64,000 bases of DNA from Chitinophagaceae bacterium. GTDB taxonomy: Bacteria; Bacteroidota; Bacteroidia; Chitinophagales; Chitinophagaceae. The notes below the pieces were generated by a model, which was given only the letters and a program-made list of their open reading frames with translations, did not search any database and was not told the origin of the DNA. Positions 35,526-46,200 of the stretch are shown here, one piece after another; within the stretch, counting starts at the first letter, position 1; each line of letters opens with the position of its first letter. Location of the stretch: contig JAEUVO010000055.1 of NCBI GenBank assembly GCA_016786885.1, positions 62,001 to 126,000 on the forward strand, written 5' to 3'. Both the position numbers and the translations under genes were made by a program.

Positions 35526-35572
35526 CAGCCCCATATACCAATTAACTAATTAACCAATAAACTTTTCCCAAC

Positions 35573-36790
35573 ATGCCCGGCTACGAACTCTGGAGTGATA
35601 AAGAAAGAAAAGAAGTAAATGATGTATTGGAAACAGGCATCCTGATGCGCTATGGATTTGACGGCCCCAGGAAAGGGATCTGGAAGAGCAAAGAATTAGA
35701 AGCTGCTATTAACGAAACCTTCGGCAGTAAATATGCGCAGCTTACCTCCAGCGGAACTTCTGCTTTAACTACGGCCATGAGTGCACTGGGCATTGGGTAT
35801 GGTGATGAAGTGATCACCCCTTCCTTTACGTTTGTGGCAAGTTTTGAAGCAGTGCTGAGTGTTGGCGCTGTTCCAGTATTGGTGGATGTAGATGATACGC
35901 TGACATTGAATCCTGAAGCCGTAAGAAAAGCTATCACTCCGAAAACAAAAGCCGTAATGCCGGTGCATATGTGCGGCAGCATGGCGGATATGGACGCCTT
36001 GATAGCCATTTGCAAAGAGCATAATTTGATTTTACTGGAAGATGCCTGCCAGAGTATTGGTGGTATGTACAAAGGAAAACACCTGGGCACTATTGGTGAT
36101 GCCGGCACTTTCTCTTTTGATTTTGTAAAAACAATGACCTGCGCCGAAGGCGGTGTGGTGATGACCAACCGGGAAGATATTTATTTGAAAAGTGATGGCT
36201 ATACAGATCATGGACATGACCACAAAGGTGTGGACCGCGGTGCTGACCTGCACCCTTTCATTGGTTATAACTATCGCATTTCGGAATTACATGCTGCAGT
36301 TGGCCTGGCACAAATAAAAAGACTGAATGAGTTTTTGACCATTCAGAAAAAAAATCACAGCCTGCTAAAAAGCATACTGGAACAGGTTCCCGAAATATCT
36401 TTCAGAAGAATTCCCGATCCTGCCGGTGACAGTTGCAGCTTTGTCAGCTGGTTTCTTCCATCAGAAGATATTACAAGAGCTGTTGTGGCGGAATTTAGAT
36501 CACAGGGAATTTTAGCCGGTAATTTCTATTGGTATGATAACAACTGGCATTATATCCGCAAATGGGATCATTTGAAGCAGGGGATAACGTTGAATGCATT
36601 AAGCGAAGAGCATAAAGCTGAAGTGATGAAACAGGCCAATAAAAATTTTGCTGCCAGCGATGCGATCATGAGCCGCTGCATTTCCACTTCTATTAGTTTA
36701 TTGTGGACGGAAGAACAGATTAAAGAGAAAGGGGAGAAGATGGTGAGTGCAATCAGGAAAGTATTGAGTGAATTGTCTGTTTCTTTGTAA
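35573..36790 (+). CDS. DegT/DnrJ/EryC1/StrS family aminotransferase
   Basis: 405 residues of the sugar-aminotransferase fold type I. GSKYAQLTSSGTSALTTAMSALGIGYGDEVITPSFTFVA is the N-terminal hallmark, EDACQSIGG the PLP-binding Asp region, and FDFVKTMTCAEGGVVMT carries the Schiff-base lysine. These PLP enzymes usually make amino-sugar nucleotides for surface glycans. No other sugar-nucleotide gene is adjacent, so the specific product is unknown. It appears to be transcribed alone. Confidence 0.93.
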   Translation: MPGYELWSDKERKEVNDVLETGILMRYGFDGPRKGIWKSKELEAAINETFGSKYAQLTSSGTSALTTAMSALGIGYGDEVITPSFTFVASFEAVLSVGAVPVLVDVDDTLTLNPEAVRKAITPKTKAVMPVHMCGSMADMDALIAICKEHNLILLEDACQSIGGMYKGKHLGTIGDAGTFSFDFVKTMTCAEGGVVMTNREDIYLKSDGYTDHGHDHKGVDRGADLHPFIGYNYRISELHAAVGLAQIKRLNEFLTIQKKNHSLLKSILEQVPEISFRRIPDPAGDSCSFVSWFLPSEDITRAVVAEFRSQGILAGNFYWYDNNWHYIRKWDHLKQGITLNALSEEHKAEVMKQANKNFAASDAIMSRCISTSISLLWTEEQIKEKGEKMVSAIRKVLSELSVSL

Positions 36791-36800
36791 TCCTGCTACC

Positions 36801-37169
36801 TCATTTTACCGCATTGGGTTTTTGTTCCATCCAGTTCACATACTCCAATGACCCTAACCTGAAGCGGAGAGGAACCCTGGTGATTTTATCTAATTGAATT
36901 TCTTTTTTGCAAAAGAAGCCCAGGCTGTTTGGGTAATATGATGCTGACGGTACATTTAACAAAGTATATTTTATTCCCCCGGTACAATCGTTATAATGTA
37001 GAAAGGAAAATGCCGACCATTTTGATTTATACGCATAAATAGGTTTATGATAATCAGGGGATTTTACAGAAATCTTTGTCCATTTTGGAACGAGGTTCTC
37101 CTGCCCAAAAATTTCCTGATTAAACATTAACAGGAACACAACAAGAAAGCTGCAAAACCGTTGCGCCAT
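36801..37169 (-). CDS. Exported protein of unknown function
   Basis: 122 residues from ATG at 37169, giving a signal peptide (MAQRFCSFLVVFLLMFNQEIFGQ); the upstream ATG at 37214 would mask it. The mature protein is beta-rich with two Cys in HYNDCTGG and GFFCKKE, which could form a disulphide. No family was recognised. It is divergent from rpoN and converges on the DegT gene. Confidence 0.65.
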   Translation of the reverse strand: MAQRFCSFLVVFLLMFNQEIFGQENLVPKWTKISVKSPDYHKPIYAYKSKWSAFSFLHYNDCTGGIKYTLLNVPSASYYPNSLGFFCKKEIQLDKITRVPLRFRLGSLEYVNWMEQKPNAVK

Positions 37170-37180
37170 ATTTATTTTAT

Positions 37181-37244
37181 TTGCATCTAAATTTACGGCA
37201 TTATTTTTGTGCAACGGGCAAATTTTTTATTAAAAATCAGCCCG
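37181..37244 (+). promoter_or_regulatory. rpoN promoter and 5' leader hairpin
   Basis: TTG (37181-37183) and TATTTTTG (37202-37209) are spaced by 18 nt. Six nt after the box, at the expected start, comes a hairpin with CGGGC pairing with GCCCG (37215-37219 and 37240-37244) and inner A/T pairs. rpoN begins 28 nt further on. Confidence 0.55.
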
Positions 37245-37272
37245 CAACAACTAAAAAACGACTGAACGAACC

Positions 37273-38763
37273 ATGGCCCTTAGCCAGAGCTTACAACAAA
37301 AATTGCTGCAGAAGCTGTCGCCACAGCAGATTCAACTGATGAAACTGCTGCAGGTACCTACAGCCAACCTGGAAACCCGGATCAAAGAGGAGTTGGAAGA
37401 AAATCCTGCCCTGGAACTCGATGAAGAAGGACATGATGAGGGTGCCGATGAGTTAAAAGATGAATTCAGCGAAACCGGTGATGATGACCATGAGGATAAT
37501 GACGGCAGTGAGGATGAATATGATAATATAGATGTGAGTGAGTATGTGCAGGAAGGTGATGATGAAGTGGGTGATTATAAACTCCGCGACGATAACTACC
37601 CTGAAGAAGGCGAAGGAAGACAACTACCATATAAAACAGAAGCCAGTTTTTATGAAACCCTTATTGACCAGCTTGGCTTGCTGAAGCTGGAAGAAAAAGA
37701 ACAAACCATAGCTGAGCAGATAGTGGGCAGCATTGACGAAGATGGTTATTTGCGAAGAGAGACATCTGCCATTGTAGATGACCTAGCTTTTCGTCAAAAT
37801 ATTATTGCTACGGAAGAAGAAGTAGAAGCTATTATTAATCGTATCCAGCAGTTTGAGCCACCCGGAGTAGCCGCCAGGGATTTAAGAGAGTGTTTGTTGA
37901 TACAGTTATATCGTCAAAAAGATGAAGGCCGTCCGGTAGATATTGCCATTAAAGCTATTTCCAAATACTTTGATGAGTTTACCAAAAAGCATTACGAAAA
38001 AATTCAGCGGGGACTGAACCTGGATGATGACCAGCTGAGGGAAGTAATGCAGCAGATCATCAGGCTGAATCCAAAACCCGGCGGTAACGTAGGAGAGATC
38101 AACAAGGCAGAAAGTTATGTGGTACCCGACTTTTTTATCATTAATAATAGCGGCAAACTTGAACTAACCCTCAACAGCCGTAATGCGCCTGAGCTTCGTA
38201 TAAGTGAAGGCTACCGTGACATGCTGAAAGAATATGACCGGGGCGCCAAAAAAGATAAACGGCAGAAAGAAGCCGTACTGTTCATCAAACAAAAGATCGA
38301 CTCTGCTAAATGGTTTATTGATGCCATCAAGCAACGGCAGCATACTTTGCTCAGTACGATGAATGCGATCATGGAGCACCAGTATAACTTCTTCCTGACA
38401 GGTGATGAAACAGAACTGAGGCCTATGATCTTAAAAGATATTGCAGAAAAAACCAACCTGGACATCTCAACGGTGAGCCGGGTAGCCAATAGCAAGTTTG
38501 TTCAAACAGAATTCGGCACCTACCGCCTCAAGTTTTTCTTCAGTGAGTCATTAAGCACAGACAGCGGTGAAGAAGTGTCAACCCGTGAAGTAAAGAAGAT
38601 CCTCAGTGACTTTATTGAAGGGGAAGATAAGAAGCGGCCTTTGAGTGATGAACGGCTTACTGAATTACTGCAGGAAAAAGGCTACAATATTGCCCGCCGT
38701 ACTGTGGCCAAATACAGGGAGCAATTGAATATACCTGTGGCCCGGTTAAGAAAGGAACTTTAG
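37273..38763 (+). CDS. rpoN: RNA polymerase sigma-54 factor
   Basis: 496 residues. Region I (LSQSLQQKLLQKLSPQQIQLMKLLQVPT...LEENPALEL) is followed by a long acidic linker (about residues 50-110), the core-binding domain, the helix-turn-helix (ISTVSRVANSKFVQTEFGTYRLK) and the RpoN box ARRTVAKYREQL. It directs polymerase to -24/-12 promoters with AAA+ activators. No clear -24/-12 promoter was seen in this window. The stop overlaps the convergent DUF3127 gene. Confidence 0.97.
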   Translation: MALSQSLQQKLLQKLSPQQIQLMKLLQVPTANLETRIKEELEENPALELDEEGHDEGADELKDEFSETGDDDHEDNDGSEDEYDNIDVSEYVQEGDDEVGDYKLRDDNYPEEGEGRQLPYKTEASFYETLIDQLGLLKLEEKEQTIAEQIVGSIDEDGYLRRETSAIVDDLAFRQNIIATEEEVEAIINRIQQFEPPGVAARDLRECLLIQLYRQKDEGRPVDIAIKAISKYFDEFTKKHYEKIQRGLNLDDDQLREVMQQIIRLNPKPGGNVGEINKAESYVVPDFFIINNSGKLELTLNSRNAPELRISEGYRDMLKEYDRGAKKDKRQKEAVLFIKQKIDSAKWFIDAIKQRQHTLLSTMNAIMEHQYNFFLTGDETELRPMILKDIAEKTNLDISTVSRVANSKFVQTEFGTYRLKFFFSESLSTDSGEEVSTREVKKILSDFIEGEDKKRPLSDERLTELLQEKGYNIARRTVAKYREQLNIPVARLRKEL

Positions 38764-39107
38764 AAAGGCAAATCATTTCCTCCTTCTGTTTGTCCTTCAT
38801 CAAAATACACCTGGTCATCTGCCGTCTTATCTGTTGTATTTGTACCTGCAGGTTCTACTTTCCATGCTTTTACATCCGTGTACCAACGGCCATTGTATTC
38901 GCGGCTTTCCACATCAAAAGAGATAGTGAGCAAGCTTCCCACTTTTAGTACCGATTCATTGATCTTATCTCCCCAGATAGAAATACATACTTTTTTCGGG
39001 TATTGACCTTCTGTTTCTACTATAATGTCCTGCTTTTTCCATTGCCCGTTTTTACCAGTTCCGGTCTGCAAGGGCAATAATTGAATAAGTTTTGCAGTTA
39101 ATTGCAT
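38760..39107 (-). CDS. DUF3127 domain protein
   Basis: 115 residues with an OB-fold look: IIVETEGQYPKKVCISIWGDK, then LTISFDVESREYNGRWYTDVKAWKVE, matching DUF3127. These small Bacteroidota proteins resemble single-stranded nucleic acid binding proteins, but activity is not established. The C-terminus is acidic and ends NDLPF, like the SSB C-terminal tip (DDDLPF type) that binds repair enzymes. It overlaps the end of rpoN by 4 bp. Confidence 0.88.
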   Translation of the reverse strand: MQLTAKLIQLLPLQTGTGKNGQWKKQDIIVETEGQYPKKVCISIWGDKINESVLKVGSLLTISFDVESREYNGRWYTDVKAWKVEPAGTNTTDKTADDQVYFDEGQTEGGNDLPF

Positions 39108-39262
39108 GTAAAACTATTTAAAGAATGAAGGTACGTATACACTGCCAATAAACCTACCTGGTACCCATCACTGGGTATTTTCAAAAAAACCTGTTTATCC
39201 GCTATTAAATAACTAACCAAAACAGTATTTTACACAGCTAATTATTCCTCAACCCACTGAAT

Positions 39263-40690
39263 ATGGTTTTCGCAAGCCTTATCTTCCTGTTTCTTTTCCT
39301 GCCATTGAACCTGCTGCTTTACTACAGCACTAAAAATGCTACCTGGAGAAATTGGGTTCTCATTGTTTTCTCGCTGTTCTTTTACGGTTGGGGTGAGCCT
39401 ATCTGGATTTCACTGATGATACTATCTTCGATGGTAGACTGGGGCAATGCGCTTTTTATACAAAAGCACCGGGGCACCAAATGGGCAAAGGTTGGAGTAG
39501 TTATTACATTAATATTTAACCTCGGGTTGCTGGCAACATTTAAATATGATGTATTTATCGTTGATACCGTCAACTCTGTTTTAGGTACTTCGTTTACTGC
39601 ACCCGGCTATGCATTACCAATTGGTATTTCCTTTTATACTTTTCATACTATTTCCTATGTGGTCGATGTATACAGGGGAGATATTAAAGCACAAAGGTCT
39701 TTTCCAAATTTTTTAATGTATGTCTCATTGTATTCATCTTTAGTTGCAGGACCCATTATACGGTATGCACATGTGGAAACAGAGATATATGGAAGAAAAG
39801 AAAACCTGAAAGATTTCAGCCTGGGTCTTTCCCGTTTTTGTATTGGCTTATTTAAAAAAGTAATCATTGCCAATGTAGCCGCCGAGTTGGTTAAAAAATA
39901 CATGGGTGATAATAGTGATCCGCTCACCCTTACCGAACTTTCGTCTTTATCAAGCTTTGAAGCATGGGTGGGGCTCACCATGTTTGCACTGCAGATCTAT
40001 TTTGATTTTTCAGGTTATTCAGATATGGCCATCGGCCTGGGAAGAATGTTTGGCTTTCATTTCCGGGAAAACTTTAATTACCCTTACATCTCGAAATCCA
40101 TAAGTGAATTCTGGCGAAGATGGCATATCTCTCTTGGGAGTATTTTCAGGGATTATGTCTATATCCCGTTAGGAGGTAATAAAAAAAGAGTCTATTTCAA
40201 TCTCTTTGTGGTTTGGTTTCTCACCGGACTCTGGCATGGTCCCAGCTGGAATTTTATTTTCTGGGGATTATATTTTTTTATTTTCATTGCCCTGGAGAAA
40301 GCATTCCTGCAACGGCTTCTCGACAGACTACCCGCATTTGTCTCGCATTTTTATGCATTAGCTATCATTATTCCGGGATGGGTAATTTTTTATTTTACTG
40401 ATACTACTATGCTTATAGCATATGTCGAAAAATTATTCTCTTTCAGTGCAGGCTCTGAAGGAAATGTGGATGTAATAAATACTTTAACCACTCATTTATT
40501 CTGGTTGATAATGGCCATCATTCTTTGTATGCCGGTTTACCATCGGGTAATAGCATGGGTGGAGAAGAAAGCAAGTCGTATCACTCTTTATGACACTGTT
40601 ACTGTCGGATTTAACGTAGCGCTTCTTTTTGTTTGTATAGCCCAATTGGTAGGTAAAAGTTATAACCCATTTATTTATTTCCGGTTCTGA
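39263..40690 (+). CDS. MBOAT family O-acyltransferase (AlgI-like)
   Basis: 475 residues with about ten membrane helices. The family motif is SEFWRRWHISLGSIFRDYVYIPLGG, followed by FVVWFLTGLWHGPSWNFIFWG, where the His is the catalytic residue. It moves acyl groups, typically acetyl, across the membrane onto exopolysaccharide or cell wall. The DHHW partner gene starts 27 bp downstream, so the pair forms an O-acetylation machine. Confidence 0.95.
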   Translation: MVFASLIFLFLFLPLNLLLYYSTKNATWRNWVLIVFSLFFYGWGEPIWISLMILSSMVDWGNALFIQKHRGTKWAKVGVVITLIFNLGLLATFKYDVFIVDTVNSVLGTSFTAPGYALPIGISFYTFHTISYVVDVYRGDIKAQRSFPNFLMYVSLYSSLVAGPIIRYAHVETEIYGRKENLKDFSLGLSRFCIGLFKKVIIANVAAELVKKYMGDNSDPLTLTELSSLSSFEAWVGLTMFALQIYFDFSGYSDMAIGLGRMFGFHFRENFNYPYISKSISEFWRRWHISLGSIFRDYVYIPLGGNKKRVYFNLFVVWFLTGLWHGPSWNFIFWGLYFFIFIALEKAFLQRLLDRLPAFVSHFYALAIIIPGWVIFYFTDTTMLIAYVEKLFSFSAGSEGNVDVINTLTTHLFWLIMAIILCMPVYHRVIAWVEKKASRITLYDTVTVGFNVALLFVCIAQLVGKSYNPFIYFRF

Positions 40691-40717
40691 CCGGGTCAAA
40701 CATGTGGACGTAATAAT

Positions 40718-41986
40718 ATGAGCGAAACAACAAATAAAAAAATTCACCTGGTTAATGTAATCGTTTTCTGCGGGTTACTTTTCCTCGGAGGTATTGCTTC
40801 ACTGGCAATGAAAAAAGATTCTGTATCGGAAATGGAAAACCGTAAGCTGGCTATTTTTCCCGTTTATTCTGACAGTGCTTTATGGAGCGGTCAGTATTTT
40901 AAAAATATTGAGCAATACTATGCAGATAATTTCCCATTGAGGGATAAATGGATCAGTTTTTCTAACTCCTTCCGGAGCAGGTTTGGCTATGAATCAGGTG
41001 ATATAAAAATCTATGATCCGGCCAACGATGCAGAAGCGAATGAAAAGAATGATACAACAAAAAATACAATTAATACAGGTCCGTTGCCCGATGATGGTGC
41101 TGTTGGTGAGGTAAAGAAGCGACTATTTGTATTTAAAAACCGGGGATTTGAAATGTTTGGTGGCGGGCCCGGAGTCGGAAAAGCATATGCTAATGTAATT
41201 AACTCGTATAACAGGCTTGGCCTGCCTAATCTCCAGGTGTATAACCTGGTAATACCGGTAGCACTGGAGTTTGAGATTACTGAGAAATATAAAAACCTGC
41301 AAAAACCTAACCGGCCCGCTATTGCGAATATTTACAATAATCTTGATTCGAATATCAAAAAAGTTTGGGCTATTGATGAAATAAGGAAACACCGGGAAGA
41401 GTACATATATTTTAACACTGATCATCACTGGACCAGCCTGGGAGCATACTATGCATACCGTGCCTTTTGTGAGACTGCCGGATTAATCCCGGTTTCAATA
41501 GACACTATACGCTTTAAAGTAAAGCCTTCTTTTCTTGGTTCTCTCTATAGGCTTACCCGTGATCCGAAGCTGAAAGAGAATCCGGATTCGGTTAAATACT
41601 ATTTGTTCCGTGATTCTGTACGGTTTTACATTGGCAGTAATAACAGCCTTACATACTGGGGCAAATCAAAAATGTATGCAGAAAGCGTCAGTGGTGTGAA
41701 CAGCTATTCAATTTTTCTGCAGGGAGATCTTCCGATAGTGAAAATGGAAACCCAGCACAAAAATGGAAGAAAGATAGCGATCGTTAAAGAATCATATGGC
41801 AACGCCTTCGCACCGTTTCTTATTAATAACTACGAAAAGATAGTAGTGGTGGACCAGCGTTACTACACCGGTGATTTTGTAAAGATGCTGAAGACTGAAG
41901 GAATCAATGAACTGCTGTTCATTAATAATATATTTGCCGCTCATACCCCTTTTCATATTGAAAAAATAAAAGGGCTGAAGAAATAG
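40718..41986 (+). CDS. DHHW-family exopolysaccharide O-acetylation protein
   Basis: 422 residues, one N-terminal membrane anchor and a periplasmic SGNH/AlgJ-like domain. The family motif NTDHHWTS (about residue 230) is present, with SYGNAFAPFL near the end as the serine hydrolase motif. Partners of MBOAT proteins of this type transfer acetyl groups onto extracellular polymers. The acceptor polysaccharide is unknown. The stop is 2 bp from the convergent glucosaminidase gene. Confidence 0.9.
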   Translation: MSETTNKKIHLVNVIVFCGLLFLGGIASLAMKKDSVSEMENRKLAIFPVYSDSALWSGQYFKNIEQYYADNFPLRDKWISFSNSFRSRFGYESGDIKIYDPANDAEANEKNDTTKNTINTGPLPDDGAVGEVKKRLFVFKNRGFEMFGGGPGVGKAYANVINSYNRLGLPNLQVYNLVIPVALEFEITEKYKNLQKPNRPAIANIYNNLDSNIKKVWAIDEIRKHREEYIYFNTDHHWTSLGAYYAYRAFCETAGLIPVSIDTIRFKVKPSFLGSLYRLTRDPKLKENPDSVKYYLFRDSVRFYIGSNNSLTYWGKSKMYAESVSGVNSYSIFLQGDLPIVKMETQHKNGRKIAIVKESYGNAFAPFLINNYEKIVVVDQRYYTGDFVKMLKTEGINELLFINNIFAAHTPFHIEKIKGLKK

Positions 41987-41988
41987 GT

Positions 41989-42420
41989 CTATAACTGTAA
42001 GTTCTTCTTTACCCAAGCAACCTTGGGTTTTAATTCATTATTGTACTTGTCTCCAGTAGCGTATTTTACATGCTTTAGAAAATGGTAATAGTCCCCCTTG
42101 GGATATTTCTTTCTCCATTTATCATATCGCTTATCCTGCCATGTCTTATAGTAAGCAATACACTCCTCATCCGAATTAAATTTTTTGCATTTATTACCCT
42201 TTATATAAAATCCAAACAAGTTGTGATAGCGCAGGCAGCATTTCTTACAGTTCAGGTTACCTGTTTCCTGCATACACTGTGCCATTACAAAATCCGGGTG
42301 ACGGATACCCGCTGCTTTAATGGCATCATACATCGCCTGCATTTTGGCTTTGTCAATTTTTTGTGAATAGCTTTTCTGCAATACGAAAAGAAGAGTAATG
42401 GCAAACAGTAGTTTCTTCAT
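41989..42420 (-). CDS. Exported glucosaminidase-domain protein
   Basis: 143 residues with a signal peptide (MKKLLFAITLLFVLQKSYS). The core GIRHPDFVMAQCMQETGNL...HNLFGFY...YYKTWQDKRYDKW is that of N-acetylglucosaminidase/lysozyme-like hydrolases; E in QETGN is the likely catalytic acid. Unlike the usual enzyme, it has five Cys clustered around NLNCKKCC, probably for disulphide bonding. It would act on peptidoglycan in the periplasm. Confidence 0.85.
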   Translation of the reverse strand: MKKLLFAITLLFVLQKSYSQKIDKAKMQAMYDAIKAAGIRHPDFVMAQCMQETGNLNCKKCCLRYHNLFGFYIKGNKCKKFNSDEECIAYYKTWQDKRYDKWRKKYPKGDYYHFLKHVKYATGDKYNNELKPKVAWVKKNLQL

Positions 42421-42540
42421 AATGAGGTTTTTGTAGTCAGATTAGTATTCAACGGGTTGCAGACGAATAAATAAATATACAAAAACCGCACCCTTTTTAT
42501 CAATTCCTTTACTTTGCACAATTAATAGTATCGATTAATT

Positions 42541-43230
42541 ATGTCTACCGCACTGATGATGAACGATAAAAAAAACCTGAAAATTACTGACGGACATTCT
42601 TCGGGAACGGAGGTCTTAGCAAAAGTTATTTCATATCTTTTTCATCCCGTTTTTATTCCATTGTATGCAGTTTGGTTCATGGTATATGAACATCCTTACC
42701 TGTTTGCCGGGTTTACTCCAAAGGAAAAAGTTCTCGTCATGGCCCAGGCATTTGCCATGTTTACTTTTTTTCCACTGGTTACTGTTTTACTGTTGCGGGC
42801 TTTAAAATTCGTTGAATCATTCCACCTGGAAAAACAAAAAGATCGTATCATACCATTAGTGGCTTGTGGTGTTTGGTATTTCTGGATCTGGTACGTATGG
42901 AGAAACCTGCCTGATTATCCCAAACCTGCTGTACAACTGGCCCTGGCAGTGTTTATTAGTTCATGGATTGGACTAATGATTAACATTAAGATGAAAATTA
43001 GCCTGCATGCTATCGGTGCAGGAGTAATGATTATGTTTATATTACTGCTTGCATTTACACAACAGTTGAATTTTGGCATCTACATATCAATGGCACTATT
43101 GATTGCAGGCCTGGTTTGTACTGCCCGCTTCATCGTATCCGATCATACTGCCTGGGAAATTTATGGCGGACTACTTGCAGGTTTTGCCTCAATGTTGGTA
43201 GCGTATTGGTCAGACAACTTTTTTGGCTGA
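42541..43230 (+). CDS. Polytopic membrane protein resembling PAP2 phosphatases
   Basis: 229 residues with about six membrane helices. The three PAP2 motifs have shadows: EKQKDRIIP (for KxxxxxxRP), ISLHAIGAG (for PSGH) and ARFIVSDHTAWEIYGGLLAG (for SRxxxxxHxxxDxxxG). The last keeps the His but has E in place of D. The fold is likely that of a lipid phosphatase, but activity is uncertain. It is transcribed alone, between divergent and convergent neighbours. Confidence 0.7.
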   Translation: MSTALMMNDKKNLKITDGHSSGTEVLAKVISYLFHPVFIPLYAVWFMVYEHPYLFAGFTPKEKVLVMAQAFAMFTFFPLVTVLLLRALKFVESFHLEKQKDRIIPLVACGVWYFWIWYVWRNLPDYPKPAVQLALAVFISSWIGLMINIKMKISLHAIGAGVMIMFILLLAFTQQLNFGIYISMALLIAGLVCTARFIVSDHTAWEIYGGLLAGFASMLVAYWSDNFFG

Positions 43231-46200
43231 TTATTTCACCATTCCTGCGGCCCTATTCGTTACTTCAGCAGCCAGGTCATTCAGTTTATCTTTTGCGCCA
43301 TGTACTTCAAACTTTGATTTGATAATTTTATTCTGTTTAATATTCACAGTCAGTATTATTTTGTCTCCCTTTACTGTATAACGGCCACTTAATGAATAGG
43401 CATCAGGAGAATTTGTAGCAGTTACATACACGATTTTACTATCCTTCCCTCTCGTTGCCAGGTCATTCAGTTGCAGATTGATTAGTTTACTTAACTCCAG
43501 GTCATCGTCTGCAATACTTTCATCACTGTTCTGAAAATTACTGGCCACAAATAATGGTTTTTCCTGCGGTAGTATGATTTTCGCCATCACTTCTTCATCC
43601 ACTACTCCAATGTTGAAGTTGGTATTGGTAACGATCTGCGGTTCCTGCCGGGAACCATTTTCTTTTGATAAATCAGTTACGGTTTTTTCTGCTGCGTTAA
43701 ACCAGCGGCTTACATTCAGGTATTTGCCCTCTTCCAGTATATCAGGTTGTTGTTTGATAGCTTTTAAAAGAGAATAGGTAAGTAACCCCTGGGAATATCT
43801 GCCCATCTCATAGGCATTTTGATTACTGGCAGACGCAGACAGAATGAATAAACCTGATTTTTCATTGAGCTTATCAATCGCTTTTACCTGCTGTGCCTTG
43901 TCATCATTCCGGGCAGCAAGGTAGTTCTGATCATCTGCCCCCATTTTTACAAAATCTTTAATCGCCTGGCCACTATTACAGGCGTCAAATATCAAAATCC
44001 GTTTTTGGGCTTTAATTGAAGATGGTTTCATCCAGTCTGTCAGTTCTGCAGTGCTGATGCCTACTTCACCTACCGCACCGGCTGCTGATGCTTTAGATGC
44101 TTCTGCTGTGAGAAAATAAAACTGCTTTTTTTCTCCTTCCATCACACCATGTCCTGCAAAAAATATCAGCAAAATATCATTAGCTGTTGCTTTCTTTCCT
44201 ATTTCCTCAAACACTTTTTTAATACTGCTCTTCTCCGGCAACTGGTATCTTTCCTTTGCAGTGGTCAGGTTATATATAAATACATGTTCTTTACCATCAG
44301 TATTCAAAAGTTTTTTAGCCGATGCAGCGAGGGCATTTGAAATATCTGCAGCATCTTTTGCCGCATATTTCAGGTCTAGTTCATCACCTTTATAATCACT
44401 AACTCCCACTATTACTGCAAAAAGATTAGGAGGTATAGCAGATTGCTTTGTTTTATCCTCGCTTACAATCAACCCCCGTGATGAAATAGCATTATCGGCT
44501 GTAAGGGCTTTTATGGTTACTTTGTTGTCTTGCCCCGGAATAAAGTAATCTGTCAAATCACTTTTATTTACATGGAGCCTGAAGCGGCTGGCATCTTTCG
44601 TTAATTCTTCGGGCTTATATCGTTTTACTTCAATACCATTTACCACTAGAATTATATCGCCAAGCCCGCCTTTCCGGGGCATAATATGAAACTGGTAAGC
44701 TTCCCCGGTTGCTATCGTATCATTCACCAGCGGAGTAAGGTCACAGATATTAATATCTTTCAGCGTTTTGGAATGTATGGTATCACCATTATTAATTCGT
44801 TCTGTAAGATCGGGCACCCAAAGCTGATCTTTAACCTGGTCCAGCTCAATGATCTCTTTTCCGCAAGTAAAATAAAGAAGTTTACGGGCTGCTTCTGTTC
44901 CGTCATAGCGGTCAGCTGTATCAATAGTCAGCCAATCATAATCCCCGATAAGAATAGTCTTATACAATAATTTACCTGATAGCAAATCATATGCATTCAG
45001 GTCATTCTCTGCAACAGATACAATTCGCTTTTCATCGGGAGCGACCGCCACCCCTCTTATAGATTCATCTGAAGCTCCCATAAAAACCAGGGGTGTAATT
45101 GTCTCTGCATCCCATTGACCAATAAATCCCATTGGTTTGCTGATAGTAATAATGCGTTTGCCGTCTGTAGTATAATAAGCGTCGCTGAGTGAATTGTAGT
45201 AAAAAGTACTGTCAAGCAGCATGTCCAGTTTATTCGCTTGCACATCATATATTTTGGCCGTACCGTCTTCAGACGGAGCTATTATTTTTCTCCCATCGTC
45301 ATTAAAGTGTACGTTAACAAAAGAAGGTAGCTCTGTGTACTTATCTGCATAATAAGATACTACGGAAGTTTTTTGATGGAGTAATTTTTTTCCAGTGGGT
45401 ATATCCCAGACCATGATTATGGAGTCTGCAACAGCAGCTACCCTTTTGCTGTCTTTGCTGATGCATATGTGGGTTATTGGATTACCGGAACCTGTCATTT
45501 TTTTAACCAGGTGTCCTGTTTTACCATCTCGTACCTGCAGGTTACCACCTTCATTAAACATTAGCCATTTACCGTCCGGTGTATAAGCAATAGCATCCCC
45601 GGAATAATTGGTTGTAATTTTATGAGTAAATTTTACAGTGCCTGTTTCCATTGTTCTTACAGAAAGGATATCATCCAGGGCTTCCCAGGTTATATACGTA
45701 TCTCCAGACGGATGAATAACAGCATCGTAAAAATGAAATTTTGTAGCACGGAGGGTATACAGCAATTTACCCGCTGTGATATCCCAGGCCTTTAATGTTG
45801 AATCATATCCTGTAGTGATGATCCGGTTTCCATCCGGGTTGAATATCAATTTATCGATCCTACCCTTTTCGTCAAAAAGTATTTTTTCTACTTTACCAGT
45901 AGTTTTATCTGTTATTTTTATCAAACTTGATCTTTCTACCGTCACAATCTTTTCCCCATCCGGAGAAAAGAATATATTACTGATGTAAGCTGTTGACCCA
46001 AATAAGTTTTGTACCAAAGTATAGGTTTGGCTTCTCAGTAAAACAACATTATTTTCAGCACTTGTTACCGCAATCATTTTACCGTCCGGGCTTAAGGCCA
46101 TTCCGTTAGCATTATTATAATGTGTTTTTAACTGCAATCGGGGTTTGCCTGATTCAAGATCCCATTCAATAAGATTAGCCTCGGCATCAATACTCAATAA

